Origin: Euglena gracilis
Taxonomy: Eukaryota > Euglenida > Euglenophyceae > Euglenales
Assembly: GCA_039621445.1 (NCBI GenBank)
Contig: CP154954.1
Coordinates: 11,340,716 to 11,404,715, forward strand
DNA: 64,000 bases
Reading direction: 5' to 3'
Part shown: positions 9,475-18,559 of the stretch, piece by piece
Layout: each line of letters begins with the position of its first letter
Position numbering within the stretch: the first letter of the stretch is position 1
Program-made: the position numbers and the translations under genes
The notes under the pieces: model-generated
The model's database searches: none
What the model saw: only the letters and a program-made list of their open reading frames with translations
What the model was told of the DNA's origin: nothing

Positions 9475-9558
9475 CGGTGGTGGGGCGAACCGAATCCACC
9501 GACCAGTGGCACTGCCTACTGGATTTGTGTGTTCAGGGGAGAGGTGAGGTATGTACAA
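9475..9558 (-). repeat. LINE type-1 3' module, copy E
   Basis: Same block as at 436-517; closes LINE copy 6. Confidence 0.75.
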
Positions 9559-9941
9559 ATGGGGCGACGCCCATGGACAGTAAGAAGTGGTTTAGCAGAG
9601 GCAGCGGGGGCTTTAGTAGCCGGTGTATGAGGGTGACCAAGTGGCTGGGTGTGACGGCGCTCAGAAATTCATCGCTTGTCCATTGACCGCCACATCCTCC
9701 TGCATCCGACGGTTGGTTTTGGAAGGCGGACCCTTCGTTCCCCACTCCAACACGTGCGGGTTAGGTTTTCCCGTGAGCTTGGAGAGGTTGTAAGGTAGAC
9801 CTTGTGGGCACTTGGCTTGAGGTCCCTCGCGGGGGTTCAGCCCCCAATCGATTGTGTGTGACTTCTTTACCTTCATGGGGGACGTCCAGAGAGGTTTGGT
9901 GTTTTATTTTTTGTGTTTGGTCGTGTTGCTGAGCCTCGGTG

Positions 9942-10784
9942 TTATGACGTACGGTAGGGTATATGAGATTCCGGGGAGCTATGGTCAGCGAGCTCTTCGG
10001 GGCATTGACCCCAGACCAATTGTCGTCCGACCTCCCGGGCCAGAGTCATGCTTAATCCTTGCCAGCAGGTCCCCTCGACGCCCCTCCTCTCCCAGGCGTC
10101 GTGTTGGCCTGCCAGCAGCTTGATGCAGTTACCAACAAAGGCGAGCGCACCATCTCCCATGCCACCATAACAGTCCAAGACAAAAGGAATGAATGCCCAG
10201 CCCCTTCTTTGGCAAGTGTCACCATACTTCCGTATTTTGTCCTCCTCTTGTGCCTCATGCCACCTGCCAATATCTTCCAAGACAGTGCGGTTTCGCGAAG
10301 GCGCAAGTGGGTGACGAACGGTGACGTCGATGGCCGCCGGGCCGTTTGCGTCGTACCTCATGACGAATACGTCGCCTGGTCGTGAACCATCTGGGGCGCT
10401 TTCTTCCCTTCTGGCTGGGAAGCCTGCACGCTGCGCGAGCCCGAGGATGTGCGATTGAACCGCATTGTGCCGCCTGACAATGTTGTTTTTGTGGCAGCAA
10501 ACAAGGTGGTGGCCTCTAACATCTGTGGCGTTGTGGCATCGTGGGCAGGCAGGTGGGCTGTCCGTTGCGCTGACCACTGGGGCACCCAGAGACCACTGGA
10601 CGATGGCCTGAAATTCTCTGGTTGGAATCAGTGTTTTGGTCGAGGCAGTGTCAGAGGCCCATGCCATGGCGTGTGGCTTCATCTGGCACGAGAACTTCAA
10701 TTTTTCCGTCCCTTCCAAGGCGGCATGCAGCCTTTGCTGCCGTGCTTCAGCACAAGCATTTCCCCAGAAACGCTGTGTCAGCAT
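9942..10784 (-). CDS. LINE copy 6: zinc cluster and restriction-like endonuclease, 5'-truncated ORF
   Basis: 281 uninterrupted residues ending at a TAA. CPRCHNATDVRGHHLVCCHKN supplies a Cys/His cluster, RRHNAVQ follows, then RPGDVFVMRYDANGPAAIDVTVRHP, the presumed PD-(D/E)XK core, and a C-terminus WQGLSMTLAREVGRQLVWG shared with copy 1 at 1-126. The protein is only about 30 percent like copies 3 and 5 by eye, so it is a second LINE lineage using the same target and the same 3' module. The reverse transcriptase is lost by 5' truncation, so there is no function on its own. Confidence 0.75.
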   Translation of the reverse strand: MLTQRFWGNACAEARQQRLHAALEGTEKLKFSCQMKPHAMAWASDTASTKTLIPTREFQAIVQWSLGAPVVSATDSPPACPRCHNATDVRGHHLVCCHKNNIVRRHNAVQSHILGLAQRAGFPARREESAPDGSRPGDVFVMRYDANGPAAIDVTVRHPLAPSRNRTVLEDIGRWHEAQEEDKIRKYGDTCQRRGWAFIPFVLDCYGGMGDGALAFVGNCIKLLAGQHDAWERRGVEGTCWQGLSMTLAREVGRQLVWGQCPEELADHSSPESHIPYRTS

Positions 10785-10837
10785 CTCGGAAGTGATTTTC
10801 TTTTTTTTTTTTTTGTGCTGTATAACAACAACACGGC

Positions 10838-10905
10838 GGGTAGCACAGCTTCACCCAGACCGTGCCCCGGGCCCAGGGAGATGTCTCTTTTGGCCCTCGC
10901 CACTT
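10838..10905 (-). mobile_element. LINE copy 7: 3' end only (type-2 module)
   Basis: A 65-base block (GGGCACGGTCTGGGTGAAGC... CTACCCGCC on the minus strand) is nearly identical to that ending LINE copy 3 at 2428-2490. It is followed by an A-rich tail (T-run 10800-10814 on plus) joined to the GTGATTTTC target at 10792-10800. It is the extreme 3' end of a copy truncated within its 3' UTR. From here to 11285 I see no gene. Confidence 0.55.
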
Positions 10906-11274
10906 TCTTTTGCTTTTCACGCAATTCCGAATTTTCGCGTGAATTCGAGCACATGACAAAAAGAAAAGTTCACCACTCCATTTGAGTCGAATTCTGGGTC
11001 CAACCACGCCTCCCATCAGCCGTTATTTCATTTCCAGAGAATCGGTCAAATTTCACATGCACTGAAATTTGATGTTTGATGATAGTTGTTTTAAACTTGG
11101 ACCAGTCTGGTTTGCAACAGGGGGACCTTGGGGTTTTCTGGATTTTTTTGCTTCAAACCAAAGGGTCCAGTGATTCTGTTTTTCCCATTCTCAACACTTG
11201 CCCATTAATATTTTTTTTAGCACAATTGTTGAAGTTGTCTAAGTTAGTTCCGAATTCAACTTCTTCACCAGTGG

Positions 11275-11285
11275 TTTTTTTCCAG
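11275..11285 (+). other. Splice-acceptor-like site before tetraspan exon 1
   Basis: GGTTTTTTTCCAG ends at 11285, six bases before the ATG. A polypyrimidine tract and AG so close to the start codon suggest either a 5'-UTR intron or a trans-splicing acceptor. Confidence 0.45.
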
Positions 11286-11291
11286 AGCAAA

Positions 11292-11648
11292 ATGATCGGT
11301 CACGCCCTGCAAGCCGCCACCGGCCGACGTGAGCACCACCCTGCTTTGGTTATGTACCTTCTCACCATCCTTCTCCTCTGTCTTGCCATCCTCCTGGGGT
11401 TCATTGCGCTGTTTGTTCCCTGGGTTCAAATGGATGCCGCCATCGGCACCCGTGTCTTTTCGTACCCATTCAAGACGTGCTATGTTCAAACCTTCAGCCC
11501 TGTACATCAGCAGACTTGCATGGACAACGACTTCATCGTCGGCCCCAAGGGTGCCCCCTTGACCGGAGGAAACAACACGTGCAAGCAATTCCTCCTTGTT
11601 GCGATCGCCCTTGGGTTCGTTGGCTTCCTTATTGCACTTCTGACAAGG
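11292..11648 (+). CDS. Tetraspan membrane protein, exon 1 (TM1-loop-TM2)
   Basis: 119 codons in strong GC-ending codon usage, unlike the neighbouring repeats. Residues 18-44 are a hydrophobic helix. Residues 45-97 form a loop with Cys63, Cys76 and Cys97 and an NNT glycosylation sequon at 94-96. Residues 98-117 are a second helix. The exon ends ...LLTR at AAGG|GTTTCGG, phase 0. The other half of a four-helix protein starts in phase 0 at 31611 on the same strand. Overall plan: short cytosolic N-terminus, cysteine-bearing outer loop between TM1 and TM2, as in claudin, PMP22 or amastin-type tetraspans. I cannot assign a family; the amastin signature is not met. The donor is weak. Confidence 0.65.
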
Positions 11649-11743
11649 GTTTCGGCTCTCATACTCATACTCTTTCACGCACTTTTCCTCAGTCGATCCA
11701 CACCAAAACTACTCGATTCACACCCTTTCTTCCCCCTATGCTT

Positions 11744-11815
11744 TGACGTCACAAATCACAGATGATGTTGACCTTATGACGTCATTCCTCAGCTGCACAC
11801 TCCTGTGTGACGTCA
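11744..11815 (+). promoter_or_regulatory. Three TGACGTCA palindromes
   Basis: TGACGTCA occurs at 11744-11751, 11777-11784 and 11808-11815, about 32 bases apart. This is the ATF/CREB consensus in animals and fungi. Three perfect copies in 72 bases are unlikely by chance, but they lie in the first intron of the tetraspan gene and no regulator is known. The rest of 11649-12225 shows no feature. Confidence 0.3.
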
Positions 11816-12224
11816 CACGGTTCCAACTGAACAAGGCGGAATAGGGTGTGGATGGACTTATGAAATTGATGCACAGGCATGAGATATGGAGGTCGGTCTG
11901 ACCAGGTCGGCCCGTCCTCCACTTTTTCATTTGATTGGTTCAAAATGAAAGGAACCACAGCGTTCAAACAAAACTTCCAAAAATGGCCAAAAAAGCCAGC
12001 TCCATAAATCCTGGCATAAGTCCTGGCATCATAAACTGAAAATATTTCGGAAACAAGATTCTTGCTGATACTGCGGGAACAGATGGGAAATTTTGTTTTT
12101 GAACCCTTTTCGGGGAAACCAACCCTCACGGTTCCAGAGCGGCTCGGTGTTTGACCCGGTCCAAAATCCATGTTTCTTTTCCCATCCATGTTTCATTTTA
12201 GCTTGTTGTGTGTGGAGCACTTTG

Positions 12225-12430
12225 GGTACCCCTTCGTTAAACGACCCCCACCGAAAATTTTCAAGTTGGATGGGTTATTTGAGGAGTAGGGTTAGGGCAA
12301 CATGGCCATGTTGCCCTAACCCTACCTCCTTCAAATGACCCAATGATAACCCATTTGGGTGGGGGTCGTTTAGCGAAGGAGTACCCACTTTTGTTACTCC
12401 TTCGCTAAACGACCCCCACCCAGAATTTTA
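12225..12430. repeat. Inverted repeat with a 40-bp perfect palindrome carrying TTAGGG
   Basis: 12286-12325 is a perfect 40-base palindrome centred on ATGGCCAT, with AGGGTTAGGG in each arm. It is flanked by copies of TCGTTTAGCGAAGGAGTA in both orientations (12230-12251, 12356-12385, 12396-12421). Such a hairpin suggests a fold-back element built on telomere-like sequence. Confidence 0.7.
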
Positions 12431-12464
12431 CAAGTCGGCCTTGGAAAAGAATAAAAAGAAAAAC

Positions 12465-12515
12465 AGGGTTAGGGTTCGGGTTGGGTCAGGGTCAGGGTGG
12501 GGTTAGGGTCAGGGT
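12465..12515 (+). repeat. Degenerate interstitial TTAGGG-type array
   Basis: GGGTTAGGGTTCGGGTTGGG continues into several GGTCAGGG and GGTTAGGG units. It resembles decayed telomeric repeats; short CCCTAACCCT traces recur at 15456-15473 and in the 24-25 kb minisatellite. Confidence 0.55.
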
Positions 12516-12529
12516 GCATCGCACAATAA

Positions 12530-12652
12530 CGTGATAAATTGGCCCCTACAGGGTACCAGCTACCCCAAAGACCCGCCCAACCAGGGTTAATACACATGGG
12601 TGGACCCTCGCTCTGCGCCTTCGGCGCCTTGCTCGGGTCCACCCATGTTTTT
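12530..12652 (+). repeat. Palindromic element P1, left half
   Basis: Matches the left half of the intact P1 copy at 15236-15425 (CGTGATAAATTGG... CCATGTTTTT). The right half appears only at 16042-16110, because a 3.4-kb unit has been inserted at the GTTTTT in the middle. Confidence 0.7.
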
Positions 12653-12785
12653 TATACACAAATTGTGGCTGAGCCCAGATTTCAGCCTGAAAACGTGTTC
12701 AGCCAGGGGGCCCCCGAAGGGGGCCCCCTGGCTGAACACGTTTTCAGGCTGAAATCTGGGCTCAGCCACAATTTGTGTATAAAAA
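12653..12785. repeat. Near-perfect 141-bp palindrome
   Basis: 12647-12787 folds on itself with arms of about 69 bases and a 3-base loop at 12716-12718 (GGGGGCCCCC GAA GGGGGCCCCC). Both strands therefore encode almost the same peptide, which shows the reading frames here are not genes. Confidence 0.85.
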
Positions 12786-13081
12786 ACGTGTTCAGAGCCC
12801 GCCAAATGCCTGCCCTGAAATTCGTGGTCATGATTCACGCAAGGGGTCAAAAACGCGAATTTGTGAAATTCGGACCCAAAAAAACGGCGCCCTCACTGAA
12901 AACGTGCCTGAACACAGATGCCTTCACTGAAAACGTGTCATTGCCACAAATGCCCTCACTGAAAACGTGCCTGAACACAGATGCCTTCACTGAAAACGTG
13001 TCATTGCCACAAATGCCCTCACTGAAAACGTGTCACCCCCCCTTTTTTTCTTTTTTTCCTTTTTCCCACAGCCCTGCCAAT

Positions 13082-13723
13082 ATGGCCAAACGCACGGCAA
13101 ACTTTGTGAATGGTCTTTTGCCACCACCCCCTAGGACGAAACTGTTCCTGGCTGCTTGCCAAGAAGCCGAAGGTTGACCCTTCATGGCACCTTGCTGGCA
13201 CAGGGCAACACAAAGAAAAAGTCCGGCTCCGTGGGTGCAGAGCTTGCTGCTGTTGCCAACTGTTTGGAGTTCGCCAAACTGTGTCAACATCGGCAAGCCT
13301 CTTATCCTGAGCTGGATGCTTTCTTTGTTGCCTGGACGGGATGGGAGCTGGAACCCAGCCTGTTGTTCGATCAGGCGAGCGTCATCGAACAATGTGTGGC
13401 TCAACGTGAGCAGCAGTCGGGTCGAAAATCAGGACCTGACCAGTGTTCCCTCTGTCTTTCCCACCGCCGAGCAACGTTCCGCTCCTGCGGTCAGCTCTGT
13501 TCCCTCCCCTGACCAACCCCCTGTGCCTCGTGCTGTGTCGACTGCCTATAAAACAGGAGAAATGTGGTTTTTGTGGTGTTGCCATTCCGAAAAATCCAAA
13601 TTGTGTGGAGCTGAACAAAGTTGTGTGTGACGCCTGCGGTTTGGCATATCATTTTCATTGCCAAGATTTGCGGCGGCCAAAGTATGGCTCTTTTTTGTGT
13701 AAAGCCTGTCGTGTGCCGTGATT
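13082..13723 (+). pseudogene. PHD-finger protein, member of a TIR-unit gene family, frame-disrupted
   Basis: An ATG at 13082 follows a CCCACAG acceptor-like site by 10 bases and starts MAKRTANFVNGLL...TKLFLAACQ. A second frame continues AELAAVANCLEFAKLCQHRQ, then ELDAFFVAWTGW. A third (13443-13723) ends in a textbook C4HC3 PHD finger: CGFC, CDAC, HFHC and CKAC, from 13558 to the TGA at 13721-13723. PHD fingers read histone tails. The N-terminal parts recur at 16729 and 45951, so this is a repeated gene family and not a single host gene. Whether the frame changes are introns or mutations I cannot tell. Confidence 0.5.
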
Positions 13724-13959
13724 TTTGCCCCTTCCCTGTCGTTGTGCCAAGGCAACCTAGCCTTCTTGTTGTCGTCTTCTTCGTGTTGTAGAGTGCCCCC
13801 GACCTGCCTCACCCGTTGAGGACCACCCGGCCTCTCAACCGCACGCCGATTTTTCCTGATAGCGATTTTCGTTTCTTGCTGGGGGTTGCCACAGATGCCC
13901 TCACTGAAAACGTGCCTGAACACAGATGCCTTCACTGAAACCGTGTATTGGGGCTCTGG

Positions 13960-14050
13960 CTTCACGCCCGAACCGGCGTTCCAGAACGCCGGTTCGGCGC
14001 AGAAATTTTTGCGCCGAACCGGCGTTCTGGAACGCCGGTTCGGGCGGGAA
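13960..14050. repeat. GAACCGGCGTTC palindrome pair
   Basis: Two hairpins of GAACCGGCGTTC/GAACGCCGGTTC face each other around GCGCAGAAATTTTTGCGC. The same words build the 14757-14882 palindrome and resemble the CCGGCGTCC words at 17400-17545 and 18190-18310. Confidence 0.75.
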
Positions 14051-14219
14051 GATAGCGTCCAGGGGACCGAAAATAAAAAGTGCCAAAAAGTGTTCAAAAT
14101 GCTTAGTAGACATGTGGCAATCACATTTGAGCAGTTTTTGGGGGGTAATTGGCCAGATATTGGGGTATTTTGTGCAACAATTTCCATTCGGCCAAATTTA
14201 GGGAATTTTTGAAATAGAA

Positions 14220-14600
14220 TACCATGCAGCACACCTGAAATCTGAGGCCATCTGCTGAAAGCCCCTGAGAAGAGCTTTCGATCGATGGGCAACATGGCCG
14301 GTGAAACATGGGAATTTCGACTTTGAAAACAGGGTCGGAAAATGCTATCGCCGATTTTCAGAGTGCTCTGCAGTATAGCTGAGTTCTGTGGGTACCAAAT
14401 GAAAGGCCTTGGCGAGAGCTTTCGATTGATGTGCTGTATGGCACCTCAGGTGTGGGATTTCACAAATTAGGATGTCAAATTTTGGAATGCACGATCGCTG
14501 AAAATAAGCGCTGTGTGGATTATTGCTGAATCCTGTGGCCATCTGCCAAAAGCACTTGAGAAGAGCTTTCGATCGATGGGTAACATGGCACCAGACGTTT
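14220..14600 (+). repeat. Tandem ~145-bp repeat with GAGCTTTCGATCGATGGG
   Basis: The block CTGAGAAGAGCTTTCGATCGATGGGYAACATGG occurs near 14262, 14407 and 14553. Complementary copies lie at 17670-17700 and 17960-17990 in another unit. No coding is seen in 13730-13880 or in this stretch. Confidence 0.65.
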
Positions 14601-14756
14601 GAAAACTTCAATCGGCCGGTCGATATGGCCATGCGCCCAAAGGAGCCCAAAAATGCTCCAAAATGTTCGAAAAATGGGTATTTAGGCCGAAATTGGCCTG
14701 GATTCCTTGAACGCCGGTTCGGGCGTGAAGCCAGAGCCCCTAATCCACGGTTTCAA

Positions 14757-14882
14757 CAACTGTGTCCAGAACGCCGGTTCGGACCAGGGAACTGTGTTCC
14801 AGAACGCCGGTTCGGGCTGCCGCCCGAACCGGCGTTCTGGAACACAGTTCCGTGGTCCGAACCGGCGTTCTGGACACAGTTT
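14757..14882. repeat. 126-bp palindrome of GAACGCCGGTTCGG units
   Basis: Arms of about 60 bases (14757-14818 and 14821-14882) with a central GGGCTGCCGCCC, one mismatched base or so. It is followed at 14899-15090 by two GGTCGGGCCGACC blocks, each led by CCGTGCGGATTTCYGGTGGTCG. Confidence 0.8.
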
Positions 14883-15235
14883 TCGTATCAGAAGGCTCCG
14901 TGCGGATTTCCGGTGGTCGTCATCGTGGAGGTCGGGCCGACCATGATCGGGTCGTACAATTTAGTCGGCCGTCCATGGTCGGCCCGACCTGTGGAGGTCC
15001 GGCCGCCCACCATTTTTTTCGCACCACCCCCCCCCCCCCGGTTCCGTGCGGATTTCTGGTGGTCGCCATCGTGGAGGTCGGGCCGACCATAACCTAACCC
15101 TACCTCCTCCTACTCCTTCATTGACCGGCTTGAAAAATTTCAAGTCATCTGACCAGTCATCTGACCAGTTCAGGTCCCAATCTGACCAGCAACAGATTTC
15201 AAGTCAGAGGACAACAGGCCGGCTGTTCAGAAACG

Positions 15236-15425
15236 TGATAAATTGGGCCCTACAAGGTACCAGCTACCCCAAAGAGCCGCCCAACTAGGGTTAATACACA
15301 TGGGGGGACCCTCGCTCGGCGCCTTCGGCGCCTCGCTCGGGTCCCCCCATGTTTTTAACCCTAGTTGGGCGGCTCTTTGGGTTCGCTGGGTACCTTGTAG
15401 AGACCAATCTAACAACGTTGAGCGG
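15236..15425. repeat. Palindromic element P1, intact copy
   Basis: CGTGATAAATTGGGCCC..., then AACTAGGGTTAATAC, then GGGGGGACCC...GCGCCTTCGGCGCC... and the complement back to CTTGTAGAGACCAAT. It is a near-perfect palindrome about 190 bases long, also seen at 29156-29345 and as two separated halves at 12530-12652 and 16042-16110. Confidence 0.8.
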
Positions 15426-15537
15426 GAAATGTTCTGCTGTTTGGATAAGAATCGTAACCCTAACCCTACTCCTTCAAATAACCTCATAAATTCTCTTTGG
15501 ACACAGGAAAACGCCATCAGCATACTTGAGTGCTAAG

Positions 15538-15775
15538 TCCTTTTTGTGCAAAATTTTGCCATTATATTGAAAATCCGATGGGGAGAGGTGTTCTTTTGCC
15601 AAAAGTGGCCCAAAATGGGCATATCCCCCCCAAGTTTTTTCATATCCACCCCCGATTGGGGGGTTCTGGAGCCATTTGGGTGGGTTTTGACTGGTGTTGG
15701 GGTGATTTGGACAAAAGTTTTTTTCAGGGGGGGGGGGGCTTAAATCTCCAAAAAGGGGGGGGGGGGAGTGCAAAA
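15538..15775 (+). repeat. Dispersed 230-bp module ending in G-run CTTAAA
   Basis: Starts TGCAAAATTTTGCC, contains GGTGTTCTTTTGCCAAAAGTGGCC and CACCCCCGATTGGGGGGTT, and ends in a G-run followed by CTTAAATCTCC. Near-identical copies lie at 21560-21765 (plus) and 27735-27955 (minus). A chain of GGTCGGGCCGACC blocks follows at 15780-15890. Confidence 0.75.
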
Positions 15776-16041
15776 AAATGGTGGTCGGGCCGACCAGGTC
15801 GGGCCGACCTCCACAGGGGGTCATGGTCGGGCCGACCATGGTCGGCCCGACCTCCACAGCGACCACCACCGGAAATCCGCTCGGGGCCTTCACTGAAAAC
15901 GTGTCATTGCCACAAATGCCCTCATTGAAAACGTGCCTGAACACAGATGCCTTCACTGAAAACGTGCCATTGCCACAAATGCCCTCATTGAAAACGTGTT
16001 CATGACCACGAATTTCAGGGCAGGCATTTGGCGCTGAACAC

Positions 16042-16110
16042 GTTTTTAACCTTGGTTGGGCGGCTCTTTGGGTTCGCTAGAGGCCAATATAACGAACCTG
16101 AGTGGGAATG
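16042..16110 (+). repeat. Palindromic element P1, right half
   Basis: TTTTTAACCTTGGTTGGGCG, then GCTCTTTGGGTTCGC, continues exactly where the left half at 12530-12652 stops. Confidence 0.7.
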
Positions 16111-16164
16111 GTTCAACTGTTTGCATGAGACTCTTAACCCCAACCCTACTCCTTTAAATTATAT

Positions 16165-16272
16165 AAAAATCGTGGGCATAACCCGTATACAGGCCGTATA
16201 ACGGGTCAAGGGCGCCGTAGGCGCCCTTGACCCGTTATACGGCCTGTATACGGGTTATAGCCCACGATTTTT
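16165..16272. repeat. 108-bp palindrome
   Basis: AAAAATCGTGGGC...ACCCGTATACAGGCCG meets its complement around GGGCGCCGTAGGCGCCC. Arms of about 52 bases with one small mismatch. Confidence 0.85.
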
Positions 16273-16290
16273 CTGTAACCGTTAATTAAG

Positions 16291-17365
16291 AGGCCCGGCG
16301 CCTGCCCTGTATTTCGTTGATGTGCTTCACGCCATGGTTTAGGGCACTTTTGGGGCGTTTTTTTTTGCCCAAAATTTTCAAAAAATCCAATTCACGAAAT
16401 ACAGGCTGTATTTCGTGAATACCCAATTCACAAATACAGCCTGTATTCGTGAATTGAAAATAACGCCCTGTATTCCGTGAATAGACACCAAAATGTGAAA
16501 ACATTGGCCAGATGACCTGGAACACATTGATAACACACCCCTGGTCCTGGAAAACGAGATATGGATGTAAAGCCAAGTTATAGGGGGGCACTTTGGGGGG
16601 GGGGGGGGCGGCGCCGAAGGCGGCCGGTCCCCCCGCAAAGGCCCCCACAATGCTTTTCGTTTTTAGAGCTTTTTAGTGCCATTTTCACACCTTCACACCA
16701 TGTTTCTCCTCACACTGTTCTCCAAAAAATGGCGAAGAAAGCGGCAAACACCATGGACAGAATGTTCACACAACCCCAAAAGTTGCTGAATTTTTGGCCA
16801 CAATTAAGCAGGGTTGGGAGAACAGAAAGAACCCTACTGTTGACCCCCTGCACGATGACCTTCTGCTGGAGGCTGACAAAAAGAAAGCGTCCGGAATGGA
16901 AGGGACAGAGCAATCCGCATTTGCTCACCTCCTTGAAATCGAGTGCAGTGCGATGTTTGTTCCCTTTCATACCACTGGCGTTGTGTGCATTTATGCATGA
17001 GCCCAAACATGGGTCATGGGTGTGTCATTCGTGCAAACCTCGTTAGCTTTCCCGGCGTAAATCCACGGCACTTTGCTATCTGACGTTGCACTAGTTGTGC
17101 ACCGCCTTCATTTATCACCTAGGACATGCCATTCGATTTTCTTTTGCTTTGTGCATTTGGTTTTTTTCTGAATTACTTCAGACGATGTGATGCAAGAAGG
17201 TTTCTAGTTTCAGAAGCTGTTATAAAAACAAAAAAATACAATTCACGAAATACGGCCTGTATTTCGTGAATACCCAATTCACAAATACAGCCTGTATTCG
17301 TGAATTGAAAATAACGCCCTGTATTTCGTGTTCACACCCACGAAATACAGGGCAGGCTCCGGGCC
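16291..17365 (+). mobile_element. TIR unit carrying a gene fragment related to 13082
   Basis: Ends are GGCCCGGCGCCTGCCCTG... at 16291 and the complement CAGGGCAGGCTCCGGGCC at 17365. Nested inverted copies of GAAATACAGGCTGTATTTCG lie at 16385-16460 and 17240-17310. The unit holds the reading frame at 16729-17000 and little else. Confidence 0.6.
16729..17000 (+). pseudogene. Gene fragment of the TIR-unit family
   Basis: An ATG at 16729 starts MAKKAANTMDRMFTQPQK. A neighbouring frame gives EFLATIKQGWENRKNPTVDP, then HDDLLLEADKKKASGMEG, then SAFAHLLEIECSAM. The opening M(A)K(R/K)xAN and the following FLA/FL segment match the starts at 13082 and 45951. A one-base shift separates the two parts. 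No known domain. Function unknown. Confidence 0.4.
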
Positions 17366-17394
17366 TCAATTCACGGTTACAACGTCATTACTAC

Positions 17395-18315
17395 AAAAAA
17401 GAGGTGGCGGACGCCGGTTCTGTCCAAAGCCCGGCGTCCGGAACGGCGGGCTTTGGACAGAACCGGCGTCCGCCACTTCTTGTTTAAGCCGGCGTTTTAG
17501 AGACGCCGGGCTCAGGACAGAACCGGCGTCCCCAACCTTCGGCCAAAGGACACTCCCAGGACCAATCTCCGACCACTGATCTGCAATGTCACACCACTTT
17601 GCACTTCACCAAATTCCGGCGATCGCGAGGGTATTTCTGGCTGTGTCAATCGTCCAGGTATAAAATCACCCCTCGATCAAAAGCTCTTTTCATCAGACGA
17701 CTGGCGATCACCACCAAATTCAGCCACGTCGCCTGGAGCTCTTATTTTCTGTCAGTGGGAAATCCTAATTTCACAACTCTGGTGCCCCCCCAAGGCCCTC
17801 AGGTCGTTGATTCGAAGAGGAAAAACGTTTCTGTAGGGTTTATTCAGCATCTTAAACCAAAAGTCACTGAAGATTGCTACAAATTTCGACTCAGATTCTG
17901 GCCGATCCGACCATCGCGAGCGTATCTCGGGCTGCGTGCAACGTTAGGGTACCAAGTTACCCCTCGATCGAAAGCTCTTTTCAACAGACGACCAGCGGTG
18001 CTCATCAGATCTTTCCACGCTGCACGGTACTCTATTTCCAAATCTGGGCCGATTTTCATGAGATTTGGATATCCACCCCACTGGTCCCCAGATGGCAAAA
18101 TTCATTGTCTTTGATGGTTGAAACACTCATACCAGCACCTTAGGGCCACTTTTGGGCACTTTTGGTGACATTTTTAGGAATGAAAATCGGACGCCGGGCT
18201 TTGGACAAAACCGGCGTTCCTAATGCCGGGCTTTAGGACAGAACCGGCGTCCGGAAAGCCCGTGGGGGGGGACGCCGGTTCTGTCCTGAGCCCGGCGTCT
18301 CAAACGCCGGCTTAA
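17395..18315 (+). repeat. Unit bounded by GGACGCCGGTTCTGTCC palindromes
   Basis: Hairpins of GACGCCGGTTCTGTCC/GGACAGAACCGGCGTC lie at 17408-17545 and, inverted, at 18190-18310. Between them 17640-18070 is a diverged inverted copy of 14220-14600 (CCCTCGATCRAAAGCTCTTTTC). No gene is visible. Confidence 0.6.
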
Positions 18316-18559
18316 TACCAAATTTTGGGGCTCAAGGGGGCTTCCTTGTCCACATGGGTGGAACGAGTGTATACTGAAAAAAATAGACACTCAGACAGTG
18401 TACACAGTACACGGAGCGGGGCGGACAAGGAGCCCCACCGGGCATTCACTAAGGTGGGCGGGCGGTTTGACGGTTTCGGCGCTTGCTCTTTGATTTCGCT
18501 GGATGTCAAATTTTTGGCTCGGCGCTTCGCACCGGGCCGAAAATCGGTCACCCGGACCA

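Larger units (their letters stand above)
9459..10787 (-). mobile_element. LINE copy 6, 5'-truncated, 12-bp target duplication
   Basis: Flanked by GGAAGTGATTTT at 9447-9458 and again at 10788-10799, an exact 12-bp duplication containing the same GTGATTTT target. The body holds only the C-terminal 281 codons. Module copy E (9475-9558) is at the 3' end. The 5' flank has a T12 run on the plus strand, which is the A-tail of a further copy (copy 7). Confidence 0.85.
12786..16042 (+). mobile_element. TIR unit carrying a PHD-finger gene
   Basis: Ends are inverted copies of about 45 bases: CGTGTTCAG(AGC)CCGCCAAATGCC... at 12786-12833 and its complement at 15998-16042. It splits palindromic element P1 with a GTTTTT repeat on both sides. 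Inside are a 61-base tandem repeat (12890-13040, also at 13890-13945 and 15880-16000), the PHD gene, GAACCGGCGTTC palindromes, GGTCGGGCCGACC blocks, and an intact P1 copy. The architecture is that of a non-standard DNA transposon loaded with nested repeats. No transposase was recognised. Confidence 0.6.

Noticed and set aside
11292-11648. Calling the tetraspan an amastin or a claudin.
   Set aside because: The cysteine spacing does not match the amastin signature, and no W-GLW-C-C claudin motif is present.
14899-15886. A Mutator-like element bounded by GGTCGGGCCGACC blocks.
   Set aside because: The ends are inverted, but no 9-11 bp duplication could be found.
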